Shown: positions 11,611-22,607, numbered from the stretch's first letter. The stretch: DNA of 64,000 bases from Lepraria neglecta (GCA_033220425.1 CM065650.1:4650001-4714000), one strand, 5' to 3'. The notes: generated by a model not told the origin, from the sequence alone. Program-made: numbers and translations.

Positions 11611-13127
11611 TCAGTAAACCTCATGCTTGTAGGGAATCCAGTCACTACTCGTAACAACTACCTCATCCTTCACCCTAATACTCCCAGCAGGCACATTCAT
11701 CTCCGCCAGACTGATATCCGATCCAGCTACCACACCTGTCTTGCCTCCGTGCACAGTAACATCGTGACCCCATTGGTCTCTAGTCTCCGTTGGTTCATCA
11801 AGGCGACTGAATTGGTCGGCATCGCTTCTACTTCGCCAAGTCCGTGACGATCCGCTGCTGGCATCCTGTGCGCTACTCTTCCCTCCTATCTTGGTCCCTC
11901 CAATGGCGCGTGTTGTGCCGTGGAATAGTATTGAGACGAGCGGACGGAGACTAGGGATGCAGGCGCTGATTACTCCCATGCATGGTTCCGCGGCAGACCA
12001 AATTGCTGAGTTGACATAATTCCATGTCAGGTCGTACGCATCGAGTCGGGAAAGTACGACGAGTCGAATAATACTAATGATGCAGACGCTACAGCTTGCT
12101 GTCAGAAAAGGCACTTGTGGAAGAGTGGATGATGTTTGAACTTACAATCCAGCGCAGACGAAGATACCTGTCAAGACTCCCTTCTGCGAGGCTGTGGTTC
12201 GCAAGCGCCAGAGCAGAGGAAGCGGCTTTGATGTGTTAGCGTTTGGGATTCATAATCGATGTGAGTAACATACGAGGAGGATGATAAAGAAGTCTATAAC
12301 GCAATTAAAAGCTCCTGGAACAATCTGGACCAAATCACCATTAGACCAATGGCCAGGTTGTGTAAGATCCCAGAAGCGGTGTATTGGTGAGCTTCGAGCA
12401 GAGTCAGCTTGCTGGTCTACCAACGAAGAGGGAAGCCTTACCATTGGAAGATTGCGGCAAGAATCGAGCTAACGAAGTAAGCTGATACTACGCCGATAGC
12501 AATGTAGAGCAGAAGCTTCAGCTGTTGGACGGGAAATATTCGACGATAGAACGCGAGACTGGACCGTGATCAAGTTAGCGATTTCGATTATTGCCTTTAG
12601 GACTAATCACTTACATCGCAATCTTGACGGCGGCCGTCGAGGAATAGTAGCCGATTTCGTATACGTATAAAATCTTGACGAACTCTCTCGTGTTGTCGGC
12701 GGGGTCCTTGAGAATGTATATGTGTCTGCCGAAGCCATTATGTCGTTCCGCTGGGGAATTGTCAGCTCGGTGCACCAGCGCATACGGTTGCTGAACCACT
12801 GACAGACTAGGACGCATATGCATTGAACATAGCATAGAACCTGGAGATTCTCAATTAGCGAGACGCCACTTATGCTTTCATAAACATTAACTAACACAAG
12901 CAATTGTGACCCAGAGATCATCGTACTTTTTCAAGGTCAGTAGAGCTCCCTCTCGTTAGCGTTGTAGAGGAGATCCTCACCCAGTAACCAGCGTGCGAGA
13001 CTCTTCTTGATATCAAGCGTGCAATAACGAATAGTGTAGGAAGCACGATGAGAGCTATCATAGACGCAACCAGTCGCCCTCCTTGATCAGCATACAAATC
13101 TATCCCTGGAGGCGGTGTGTCGGCCAT
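11611..13127 (-). CDS. Fungal rhodopsin-domain (PTH11-like) seven-helix membrane protein
   Basis: Start is ATG 13127 (MADTPPPGIDLYAD). A chain of short exons gives family landmarks in order: helix 1 ASMIALIVLPTLFVIARL, then YDDLWVTIA, NGFGRHIYILKD, RRIFPVQQLKLLLYIAIG, a PIHRFWDLTQPGHW loop, FNCVIDFFIILL, and VLSRLDAYDLTWNYVNSAIW with EPCMGVISACIPSLRPL. These are hallmarks of the fungal rhodopsin domain (PF20684), whose members include PTH11-type G-protein-coupled receptors used in surface sensing by plant-associated fungi. There is no CFEM domain at the N-terminus, so it belongs to the shorter class. The C-terminal tail of about 110 residues is cytoplasmic, serine-rich and lacks further helices. 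Exon 1 is 13127-12981; six or more introns follow, and the exon near 12780-12830 has an uncertain boundary. Ligand is unknown. Confidence 0.8.
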
Positions 13128-14531
13128 GATGAAAGCTCGCACAACTTGTCAATGTGCGTTCGCAATGTCAGCGTCCTTTGTTTCGCGGTGGTCGGAGGTT
13201 TTTGACTCCACCTGGCGACGAGCGCGGAGGCAGGTACACAATGTAACCTTTTAGCTAGTATCGAACTTAAAGCTGTGTCGTTCCTGCTGTGCCAGGAACC
13301 TATTTCGCAACCAGCAGTTGCCGGTGATGCGTGTCTAGTTGATGAACAAGACTATTCTTCGTATACCAGTTGATTACCGCACCGTACATCCAATTTAAAA
13401 GCTAGCCCTAGCCATGGATGACGCAGTTTGTCTCCAAACGAGGCGGATCTGCCGGTTAGCCCTGAGTAGTGCTCTAGTCTTGCCTATAATGAGACTAAGT
13501 TGAAGAAGAAAGTGCGACATGCTCGGGAAGCCATACTGCCAATGGCTACAGGCTATTTTGAGTCCAGGGGGCCGGAGGCTTGACCGTGCCGCATGGCCTC
13601 CCACGCACCACGCGCACTGCAACGGCCCGCTCCTCGTGGCTCTGCAAGCCTGAAGTCAACCAAAGCTAGATAAATTTCCAACGTGATGATTGGTGTACTG
13701 GTCCGGCATCGACAAGACACTTTGGCCAGACTTCGGATGGTTGGTCAGTGCGTGACAGTACGAAATTGAACGAGCTTCAGTCTGAAGGTGGTACTATTGG
13801 CAATGTCAACAGGTAATGGCAGCTGCAATGACCCCTGATCGAAACACCATTGTGTACATTCATGTTCAGCCGCATCAGTCTGCAATATTTGGCTTAGGAG
13901 ATAACACAGCTCTGCGAGTGGGATGTGTTGCAAGACTGTGAAGCCGCATCGAAGTCCGCATATGGTAAGGGTTGCGATGGACACGATCCGCGGCGTAGTA
14001 GTCAAACATTATGCAGCTAGTTAGATAAGGGCCTCTTACATGATTGAGATTACCCAAAATTGAATGTGGCTTTGGTCCCGGATTGGCCACAAGGCTGCTA
14101 TGAAGCACTGGCTAAGCAATCTGAAATCTTGACACCTGAAACCATCCTATGACCAGCAGGGAGTCAAGACCATGCACCCTGAAAGTATGATATCATTGTA
14201 GTAACCGCTCGTCAATCAAAGCTGTTCTTTTAGGCTGAATGACGTCACTAAGTACATCATGCCTTCTATTCTGCACTGGGAAGGGCGCTTCCTCGATGCA
14301 ATCCCGGTTCGATTTGGGCCATGGAGATCACCGTAGGAAGCTGGCTGGAAAGTGCCCTGACTCATAAATGAATTTTTTGATTGATCTTACATTCATTCGA
14401 CGCAATAGCGAGGGGACAAAAGATGTATAGAAGTTTGCCTTGAGTCTCCAGACCAAGAGGTGGCGTACAAAAAACACCCATGGTGTCTAGCTACACCCTT
14501 GTCTCTCTTTTCAGGTTGTGCATGAACACCT
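13128..14531. other. Intergenic region, no supported gene
   Basis: About 1.4 kb between the receptor gene and a broken LPAELR-type gene. Short frames at 13395-13622, 13745-14005 and 13875-14108 on the minus strand show no recognisable domain and poor coding character. A tRNA T-loop-like stretch near 14300 has no matching stem. Confidence 0.5.
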
Positions 14532-15280
14532 TCATGGCGGCCCATTACCAACCGCTTCTCTGTAAGACCTTCTTTTCACGACGACTGGTTCCTCCTTTAG
14601 AGGAAGTTTAAAATCTTGTATTCCACACACAGCGTCTGGGAATGCTTTGAAGTGGATGTTCATCTCATTGGTACGGATCCCCAAAGTCGTCGCGGTCTTC
14701 TGAAGGATCGGTCCATAGATGCCAATGAGCAATTCCTTCACTGCTTGTGCATGTTTGTGGTGTGCGTAGGTCTACGATTCCAGTTCTCCAGATCGTCCAC
14801 AAGTTTCAGCTTTCTGAGACTCAATGTCCCTGTTCTCTCTTTCGCCCGCAAGATCGAGCCCATAAGATTGTCTAGGTTCTGTCCGCATACCGAGCGATGT
14901 AGACACTGCTTGGTGGGAATCGGATATTTCAGAAACATGTAGAAGTCCCAATCTAGCTAGCCCTTTGGATGGATAAAGTCCGGCTGTAGGAGCTGTATCA
15001 TGTCGAAGTGCCGTTTAAGCATGAGGGGTTCTCGCCGAGATCTTCCCCTGCAATTAAGCATCCGCATATGTCTATCAATGCTGACCGAGAAGGTGTTCCT
15101 GCTGTAATAATAGTGTAATACCTCGTGGTGGAGCTGGCGACATGCGTAGAAGAGCGGTGTTCCGGAGCAGTGCGGGCTTTGAGATGTAATGTCGATGGGA
15201 GATTCACTGAGGTAGAGGTACGAGTAAATGTGACATCTCAACTCTGCCGGTAGCAACAGTATTGTAGACTGGCCAGGCAT
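14532..15280 (-). pseudogene. Broken LPAELR-type fungal protein, copy 1
   Basis: From ATG 15280 the frame reads MPGQSTILLLPAELRCHIYS, the start typical of small fungal 2EXR/DUF7730-like proteins, and continues with CSGTPLFYACRQLHHEVLHY and YYSRNTFSVSID to a TAG stop after about 107 residues, near 14960. Homology to the neighbouring copy goes on past this stop (KQCLHRSVCGQNLDNL, LRKLKLVDDLENW), then changes frame near 14770 and resumes with KELLIGIYGPILQKTATTLG. So this copy has at least one stop and one frameshift. The N-terminal fragment alone could still be made. Function of the family is unknown; some members are F-box-like. Confidence 0.7.
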
Positions 15281-15688
15281 TTTTCGCAGTGTGATTGGTC
15301 GGGTGTGATAGTGTTTCTGTACTAGAACGGAGTTCGTTGGTGGAAGGTGGTAGAGAGTTCTGTATAGTTTGTTCGTTGAGAAAGGGAAATAAGACTTACC
15401 ACTGAGTGGCGACTTTTTGGCCCACTTGGAACTGACTTGCTCAAATTTGAGCGCAATAGCCCTCAAGATGATGCATTCCACTTTTGATCATCCATAAGTT
15501 CGACAAATCAACGAGAAGGTTTAAGGGCCCAGGCAAAAGCTTTCGATCTAGTCTGGGAGTTAAAAATGGCGTTCAAAAAGTACCACTTGAATATGCTCGT
15601 GTCCCTGTTCCAATTTTCTACAAGTGCATAGAGCCCTCCTCTGATAGTCTTCCTGCTCGCTTCCACAAAGGATCCTTTCCTTAGGACT

Positions 15689-16365
15689 TTAGTTCTTGTT
15701 CGCCTGCATATAGGAGATTTTAACCAAACGCTCAGCTTCGGGAAAGAACTTGAAATTGATCATTATCTCCTTGACACAGATCCCGAGAGTCGCGGCAGCC
15801 TCCTCAAGGATTGGGCTGTAAACAGCGATAAGCATCTCTCGCGTGGACGTATGTTGATGTCGGAATACTTTGTACGGTGTCCTCCACGCACATAGGCAAT
15901 AATTCACAACGGTCAGCTTTCTTACCAACGGTCCGACTTGTTTTTTCAGGTGCGTCATAGCCTCTATGAACCTTTCTAGCTGTTCTCTACAAAGATTGAT
16001 GTGATCCTGGTAGTTATGAAGCCAAAAAAGAGGTCGGGTGCTGGGCGAGGGTCTTTGAATTATGTGGGTCACATGCAGCTCTAGCTTTTCCACTACGTTG
16101 AAGTGCCTTGTAAGCATGTAAGACTCCATATCGAATCCTAGCATTCGATTGCATGGCTGTATATCACGATCGATGAGAGCAGAAAAAGTGTTGCTGCTGT
16201 AGTAGTAGTGCAGCGTTTCGTAGCAGAGCTAGCGGCAGGTGAGGAAGAGAGGCGTTTGGGAGCAGTGCCAATCTAAAGTATGGGAAATCGATGGTAGAAT
16301 CAGGGTACTCGTAAATGTAGGAGTATATTTGACGCCTCAACCCGGCCGACAGCTACAGTAGAGGA
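15689..16365 (-). pseudogene. Broken LPAELR-type fungal protein, copy 2
   Basis: This is a tandem relative of copy 1. The downstream part is open (16144-15689) and includes YMLTRHFNVVEKLELHVTHI, LVRKLTVVNYCLCAWR and STREMLIAVYSPILEEAAAT, aligning with the matching parts of copy 1. The upstream part reads SAGLRRQIYSYIYEYPDSTI, then needs a frame change, and continues with HCSQTPLFLTCR followed by an in-frame TAG where copy 1 has a glutamine codon (CAG), a C-to-T change, then LCYETLHYYYSSNTF. No good start codon is left. The two copies have independent defects, so they decayed after duplicating. Confidence 0.7.
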
Positions 16366-16610
16366 CTATGGTTAGACGTGATGTGAAGCGTCAGTGCAGA
16401 AGGAGCAGTGACCTAGTCTCAAGAGATTGTGAAAGAAGATGCACATTAGAGCGTGAGAAGATTGAATGATGACATAAAATACTCGCAAGCCTTAGCAAAA
16501 CTAACGTATTTCGGTGATACCTCGGAAGTCGGACATAGTATCGCCGATTGTCTATCAAATTGCCTCCTGCACGCATCTCTTTCAACAATCGGTCCTCTGG
16601 CGTAGGCACC

Positions 16611-18277
16611 ATGGCGACCGATGAGGAGGTCAAGGGGCATCCACCGCTGAAGGCGCCAGCTGTCGAGATCATCGACCTGCTCTCCGACGAAGAATCCGTA
16701 AGCAAAGGAGCCGAAGTCAATGCGCGCACACAAGACCGCGACGCGTCGGGAGAAGAGAGCGGAAGTGAAAGCGACGAGGATAGTCAGTTCTCTTTTTGGG
16801 AGGAAGCATTGAATGCTGAAGAAGAAGCTGGCGAATTCTACGAAAGTAAGAGACTCGAAAGCTTTACTATTGATGCTTGCGATAGCTAAATCGCGCAGGC
16901 GACGTAGCATGTACGCTCGAAGAAGCTCAAGCCTTTCGCAAACGACTGAGGCTCGTTGGCGAGGACCGTTTTCTTGCAGAGACCGTGGAAGCCGGCGCTA
17001 TCTCAGCGAAGAAGCTCTGTACTGCCTTTGGCATTCGACCACCATTCTTCTTAGACGGACAGGAAGATGATGCGTTCTACCCTCTCTTAGGCCTGGGGAT
17101 ATGTCGTGAGCTCCGGAAACGAGTCAAGCTGCCACAGTATAATACAATCGATGACGCCGTATCATTGCTGAAGAAGTCTCGGAACATTATTATCCTTACT
17201 GGCGCTGGGGTAAGCCTTCAGAAACATGGCTGGGGAACTCAACTGACATATTGGCTAGATCTCAACGAGTCTAGGGATTCCCGACTTCCGATCTAAAGGG
17301 ACGGGTCTATACTCTCAGCTAGAGAATCTAGGTCTTAGTGATCCGCAGGAAGTCTTCGACATCAGCCTCTTCCGAGAAGATCCCAGCGTATTCTACTCAG
17401 TCGCCAAAGACATATTACCCTCCTCAAAGAAATTCTCTCCGACCCACGCTTTCATACGGCTCCTACAAGACAAGGGTATCCTTCTCACCAACTTCACGCA
17501 GAACATTGACAACCTTGAGGGACATGCCGGTATACTTCCCGAGAAGCTGATCCAATGCCACGGCTCATTTGCCACTGCCACTTGTATAGAATGTGGATAC
17601 AAGGTCGAGTGCGAAAAGATATATTACGACCTGAAAGCTGGAAAGGTGGCACGTTGTGACCGGTGTATCCAGAGAATAAGAGATGTGAAACCAGGCTCCA
17701 AGCGGAAACGAAGCTCGAATGGATCATCTGGTCCGAGAAAGAAGCGCCAGAGCTATGAGGATAGCACTGATGATGAGGAGGACGACATCGCTGTTGCTGG
17801 GGTCATGAAGGTACACATCACCGACCAGAGCTAAAGACATCGTATTTACTGATTGTCGATGCAGCCAGACATCACGTTCTTCGGCGAGGACCTTCCGAAG
17901 ACTTTCCATGATCGTCTGATGGATCATGATCGAGGCCTTGTGGACCTTGTCCTCGTCATTGGGACTTCACTGAAAGTGGCTCCTGTATCTGAAGTTGTCG
18001 GTGTCTTACCGCCGACTGTACCTCAGCTCTACATCTCGAGAGAGGTAAGCATGCACGGTTTCAAGCACGTTTTCTGAGACTTACATTGGCCTAGCCGTGC
18101 TCCCATGTCGATTTCGACATCGACATGCTCGGTGATTGCGACACTATTATTACAGAGCTTTGCCGGCGTGCAGGATGGGATTTACAGCATGAGATGATTG
18201 CCAAAGACAGCAGCATCGATGTCCAATTACGAGAGGGTTACGAATCCCGATTTTCTTTCAAGCTTGTCAAACCATAG
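16611..18277 (+). CDS. SIR2: Sir2-type NAD-dependent protein deacetylase (class I sirtuin)
   Basis: Five exons (16611-16845, 16899-17209, 17259-17810, 17865-18044, 18095-18277) give 486 residues. It removes acyl groups from lysines using NAD and in fungi acts mainly on histones in silent chromatin. Visible motifs: [16 protein letters not shown] for NAD binding (split by intron 2), [13 protein letters not shown], the catalytic histidine in [10 protein letters not shown], zinc cysteines in CIEC and [16 protein letters not shown], and SHVDFD near the end. The preceding [20 protein letters not shown] places it with the yeast Sir2/Hst1 group. An N-terminal acidic segment ([21 protein letters not shown]) and a charged insert after the second cysteine pair ([10 protein letters not shown] to DSTDDEEDD) are additions to the core; the insert carries two basic clusters that may be nuclear localisation signals. 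The ATG at 16611 is the first in frame. Confidence 0.93.
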
Positions 18278-18604
18278 CGTGGAGTTGCTGGCATTTCTCC
18301 GGAATTCTACCCTTGATACCCATAATGTGCTTTAGCCGGAGTCTGATACTGTGCCTGGCTATCTTCATGTGAACGCCGTGTGCGGCCCAGGATATGCATG
18401 CTTGTACTTGCTTCTACAGGAGAGAGCGCTGTACCATAGAGCAATACCAATAGAATTCAAGACTCAGTACAACCCCTCAAACCCGGCCATTCGAGAACCT
18501 TGCAAAGATCTATTGAAAACTTGTCAGTCGGGCTACACTCTGACACCATAATAATATCTTGTTACTGGACCGCGCTATTAGCCCGTCCTCGCTATCGACT
18601 TCCA
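18278..18604. other. Intergenic spacer between sirtuin and kynurenine formamidase
   Basis: About 330 bases of 3' flank and promoter. I see no gene, repeat or clear TATA box. Confidence 0.5.
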
Positions 18605-19485
18605 ATGGCTTCCTCCACCCCATCCGCCCCCCTCTACACCTCAACCCTCTCCCTCCCCTACTCCCTCCACTCCCCCCTCAACACCCTCGACATCCACCTC
18701 CCCACCACTCCCCCCTCTCCCCGTCCTACCATCTAATCTACATCCACGGCGGTGCCTTCCGCGACCCCCTCGTCTCCTCAACATCCCTCCTCCCCTCCCT
18801 CCCCTCCCTCTTCTCAAATCGACACATATCGGCTATCGTCAGTCTAAACTACCGCCTCTCACCGCACCCGCACCACCCTACACACCCTTCAAGCGCAGAT
18901 GATAAGAGCAGGAACGCAAAATGGCCTGACCATATTGATGATGCGAGGGATGGTATTCTCTGGCTACAGAAAGAGGGTGGGATGAAGGGGAAGGAGTGGA
19001 TCTTAGCTGGTCATAGTGTTGGGGGTACTATGGCTCTGATGCTAGGCATGGAACCGAGGTCAGGGGATCATGGATGGGGTAATGAGACGTCTATGGTGGG
19101 GTTGAGGGGCGTGGTTAGCATTGAGGGTATTTACGATTTCGTTGCTTTACGGGATGCGCATATGTCTATGCGGGAGATGTATGAGGCGTTTACTACAGGG
19201 GCGTTTGGACCTGAGGGGGAAGGCGGGTGGAGGAGGGGGGATGTGGTGCGTTGTGGGAGGAGGATGGAGGAGGTGGTGGATTCTGTGGTTGTGGGACATA
19301 GTCGGGAGGACGAGCTTGTGGAGTGGCAGCAGGCGGTTGATGTGATGGAGGTTTTGAGGAGGGATGGGAAGGGGGCGAAGGTGCTCGTTGAGGTGCGGGG
19401 GAAGCATCAGGAAATTGTGACGGGTGGGGAAGGGGTGGGGATTTGTGTTGGACGGTGTGTGGAGGAATTGGTTAGGGGACCATGA
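18605..19485 (+). pseudogene. BNA7: Kynurenine formamidase (arylformamidase), frame broken
   Basis: The family is an alpha/beta hydrolase that cleaves N-formylkynurenine to kynurenine and formate in tryptophan breakdown toward NAD. Homology begins at ATG 18605 (MASSTPSAPLYTSTLSLPYS, then LNTLDIHLPTTPPSP) and continues in another frame with SYHLIYIHGGAFRDP, NYRLSPHPHHPTHPSS, WPDHIDDARDGILWLQ, the nucleophile motif GHSVGG, the acid in HSREDELVEW and the histidine in RGKHQEI. All triad residues are present. The frame changes by one base in a run of C near 18705-18725, and no intron can explain it: no AG lies close by. Either the gene is damaged or the base count in this C-run is wrong in the assembly. 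Its codons are extremely C-rich in the first half and G-rich in the second. Confidence 0.75.
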
Positions 19486-19619
19486 AGGTGCTTATTGAGG
19501 AACACGGCTGTCACTCGGGAAGAGTATTTCTAGCAATGCACGTAGAGACTCAAGGTCCGCTGTAGGAGTAGGTGTATGCACCATTTGGTGGGGTTTGGAG
19601 CCTCTGCTTCTTCTCTATG

Positions 19620-20138
19620 TACTGAGCTGCTGAGAAGAGAAATCCGTTGAGTCTTAGGCTTTGCCAGAGGCAGTGGCCGACTTGCTGCTTCTCTCAATTG
19701 TTAGCGTAGACCCTCCAGTATTGAAGTCTTGGAATTCTCTCGAAGGTCGACTTGTCGCCAAATAACATCTGCTGGTAGACTCTTGGTCGTACTGACCAAT
19801 GGGACATCGTTGTTGAGCTTAGCTTGCCAATCATTGACCTGTTCGTCCCTCTTTTTCAACTTGGCTGCCTTTGTTGAGTTGTTGAGTAGTGGAATTCGTC
19901 GGGTCTTAGGTTTTGCTGGAAGCCGTTGGTGCCGTGGCAGACCTGCTTCCTCCCTTGATTGTTGGCGCAGGCCCACTAGAATTGATGCCCTAGGGTTCCT
20001 TTGACGACGCTCGTTGTCGACCTGTCGCCATACAAAGCCTGACGGTATGTTGTTACTTTTGCTCGCCACTAAGGCATCGTAGTTGAGCTTCTGCTGCCAA
20101 TATTTGACTTGCTCGTCCCTCCTTTTCAGCTTCGCTTC
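19620..20138 (-). repeat. Tandem duplication of about 270 bases at the 3' end of the LYR-like gene
   Basis: Unit 1 covers about 20138-19869 and unit 2 about 19868-19620. In unit 1 the sequence reads on as GLRQQSREEAGLP...AKPKTRRIPLLNNS. In unit 2 the same place reads GLR, a TAA stop, then QLREAASRPLPLAKPKTQRI and LLSSS in the same frame beyond the stop. The stop is one C-to-T step from the CAA codon in unit 1. Confidence 0.75.
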
Positions 20139-21330
20139 CTTTATTTTAGCCTGCTCTTCTTTTCGCTTCTTCCGTTCTGCCTTGATTGCTGCTCTCTCTT
20201 CATCCGTCCATGAGACCGATTGGGTCTCCCCATGCATCCTCCCTATCTCTTCCTTCAACTTCATCTTGGCAATGGTCCTCTCGGTCAAGGGCTGCTCCTT
20301 CTTAGCAGCTGTTTCCTCGGCTAGGGGCTGCTCTTCTGGTGCTGGCATTTCCTGTCTAATGCTAGAGAAGTACTTCGCCTTCCTCACCATGTACTTCTCA
20401 TTCTGTATCCTCGACTTCTCTTCCATTGCAAGCACTTTCTCTTTCTCAACAATCGCCTGCATTTGTGCAGCGATGGCAATTCGTTTGTTGCCGGCTGCCG
20501 TCTGCAAACTCACAACGTCATTAAGCGCTCGCTGAGTCTCACTATACCAGTGCTCCTCTGAATTGTTCTGTCTTATCTTCACCTGATTGGAGAGGATCCG
20601 ATCCCAGTCGTCTTCATCATGAGCGTAGCGCAACAGGTCGTGCAGTTTGACACATAGAGAGAGACGGGCTTCTCTCGTTTTGACGGTGTCTCGGATGATT
20701 CGGCTCAGGAATGGTGACTGTGGTTTCTTGAATCGTAGAATGGGAACCCTGTTCGCATTGACGAGTTTCGGGACGTGACGCTTGCCGGAAAGATTCGCAT
20801 ATGGTCGATCTAGGACCTTTATAGCACCTGGATATGGCCATAGCCGGGGTGGCGATGTTTTAGCTGGTGTAGGGGCAGCCCCTGCTCCCTTAGAGTCCTG
20901 TGGTGTTGTCACGACCGCATTGCGTCGTTGCTCCGCAGATCGTCGAGCCCCCTGTTCTAGAATACGTGTAAAGGCATCCTTCCATCTTGTCGGGCTCCGT
21001 AGCACTTCAAGCGTCTGTAGTACCGAATCAGCAACCGGAGGGTCTTTGGGCTTAGAATCTGTAGGCCTACCTCGTAGCCCAATCGCAGGGCCGTTGAGAT
21101 ATCCTGGAAGCTCTGAAGTTTTACATTTCTCTTGAGGACTGCTTTGATCTGGGCCTCAACAGTCTTTTGGTGTAATGTGGGGAGAGGAAGCTGCTTGGCC
21201 TGCCGCAGCAGCGCCCGAGAGAGCGCGAAGCCTGTAATGGTCCAATGTTAGACAGACATCGTGAGATTCGGAGAGGAGGCGAAATACATGCTGCGCGATG
21301 CACACCTGATCTCCTCGGAATCAGGGGCAT
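19701..21330 (-). CDS. LYR-motif-like protein with duplicated C-terminal module
   Basis: Three exons (21330-21306, 21231-21071, 21014-19701) give 499 residues. The first 70 residues (MPLIPRRSGFALSRALLRQA, then TLHQKTVEAQIKAVLKRN and DISTALRLGYE) resemble a Complex1_LYR domain; such small helical proteins help assemble mitochondrial complexes with the acyl carrier protein. A conserved-looking middle follows (VPILRFKKPQSPFLSRIIRD, HDEDDWDRIL), then a long charged helical region rich in K and E. Two copies of a C-terminal module lie at about residues 355-412 and 445-499, sharing KLKRRDEQV/KLKKRDEQV, the W-Q-K-L core, VWRQVD/IWRQVD and SILVGLR/SILEGLR. The 25-base first exon is short but joins in frame. 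LYR assignment is moderate; mitochondrial location is inferred. Confidence 0.65.
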
Positions 21331-21605
21331 TCAAGTTGCCATGTCTGGGGAGGTTGAATGTTGAAAAAGTCGGGATGTCGGCGGATAGTTTTCTAAGTAA
21401 AAACGTGGTCACGTGCGAGGAGTAGGTATAAAATCGGTAATATAAAGTAGGTTTAGAGTGAACATGTTTGATTGCTAATGCATGCCTATCTCTGGGTAAT
21501 ACCATGTGCTGCTAATACGCCGGCCAATGCAAGAGTCTAATAGCACCACCGCTTCTCATAATTTCGTGATCCAATCTCATCTCCAAATCCCTTCCCTTCC
21601 TTTAA

Positions 21606-22240
21606 CTAGGTGAATGTAGTACCCTCGGCGGGCTGAGGAAGTTTTTTGTGTTGAGGCAACACCATAAACCTATGATCAGATAGTTAGAGTTTGTGATGCA
21701 TCTGGCAAAGCCAACTCACCTCCTAAGCTCTATCAAGATTGTCTCCATGGTGTTCTCGCGCTTCCATTGGAAAAGGCATGGTAGTCTAGATGGGTCCACC
21801 TAGCGCAATGTCAGCGAGAGCTTGCGACTATCGACGGGGAGAGCTACCTTGCCGGTCCTCTGGTCGACGCAGGGGAGGTTGATCTTGGAGACGAATTGCA
21901 CGGTTGGAGGAGAGTCTGGGTAATTCTCGCCGCAGTGTATGTTCAAGCTGTAAATACGGTTCTCGTGGGCGCTCTATTAAGGAGAATATCGTCAGCACCG
22001 TTCAGGACCATGGTTCCGGCTTCTGTACATACGTGAGGAGGGCCAAGGATTGTTCCGTTCCAGTTGGACATTAGGAGATCATCCCCGTCGGATAGACCGT
22101 AGGAACAGGCCTCTATGAATCCAGTGTCAGAAATCGGCTCCACTTTCTGTTGAATATCCTAGCGCACCTGCACCGAGCCCTTTCTCGCCTTTCTCGAGCT
22201 CTTCTAGCAGCCGGAAGTTCCTGGGCACTTTTGCTCCCAT
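21606..22240 (-). CDS. MMS2: Ubiquitin-conjugating enzyme variant Mms2
   Basis: Five exons (22240-22168, 22112-22033, 21973-21848, 21799-21720, 21669-21606) give 140 residues, the usual size. The protein has the E2 fold without an active cysteine; it pairs with Ubc13 to make lysine-63-linked ubiquitin chains, notably on PCNA in error-free post-replication repair. The sequence shows the N-terminal Ubc13-contact helix ([20 protein letters not shown]), [39 protein letters not shown], and a position ([14 protein letters not shown]) without the HPN-C catalytic arrangement. The end is [13 protein letters not shown]. All introns are 48-60 bases. It is head-to-head with MON2, 367 bases apart. Confidence 0.95.
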
Positions 22241-22607
22241 ATTTGCTATTAGTCTCCGCTTTTCGATGTGTTGTGGAATTTGCGGATGAGGTTTGAGAGA
22301 GGGTTCCAGCAGGTATGAGAAGCCCCGCTACGTGGAGTGGTACGAAGGCAAGGCTGTTGCTCGCCGTTCTATGTTTGGATCTCGTGCGGAACCTCGAGCC
22401 CACTTTAAATTACCGCCACGCTAGTTTCTAGTGGTAAGTTTCAGGCATCGAGGACCGCCAAGCGACGTGGTCAAAAGTCGAAGAATCCAACAAATACAAA
22501 GCGAAAGTTGTTGCGGGAACACGCCGATCGGCCCTGAGCCAACGATCATTCGCGACTGGAGATGTGGAATACGTAGTCTACGGCCGTTCAACAAATGCAA
22601 GTCGAGC
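22241..22607. promoter_or_regulatory. Divergent promoter region of MMS2 and MON2
   Basis: 367 bases lie between two start codons pointing away from each other, so this must hold both promoters. I see no clear TATA box. Confidence 0.6.

Noticed and set aside
14290-14330. GGTTCGATT-like T-loop that could suggest a tRNA
   Set aside because: The flanking bases do not form the T-stem, and no anticodon arm or D-loop is found at the right distance.
19120-19407. Histidine- and proline-rich antisense frame opposite the formamidase gene
   Set aside because: It is caused by the G-rich codon use of the sense gene.
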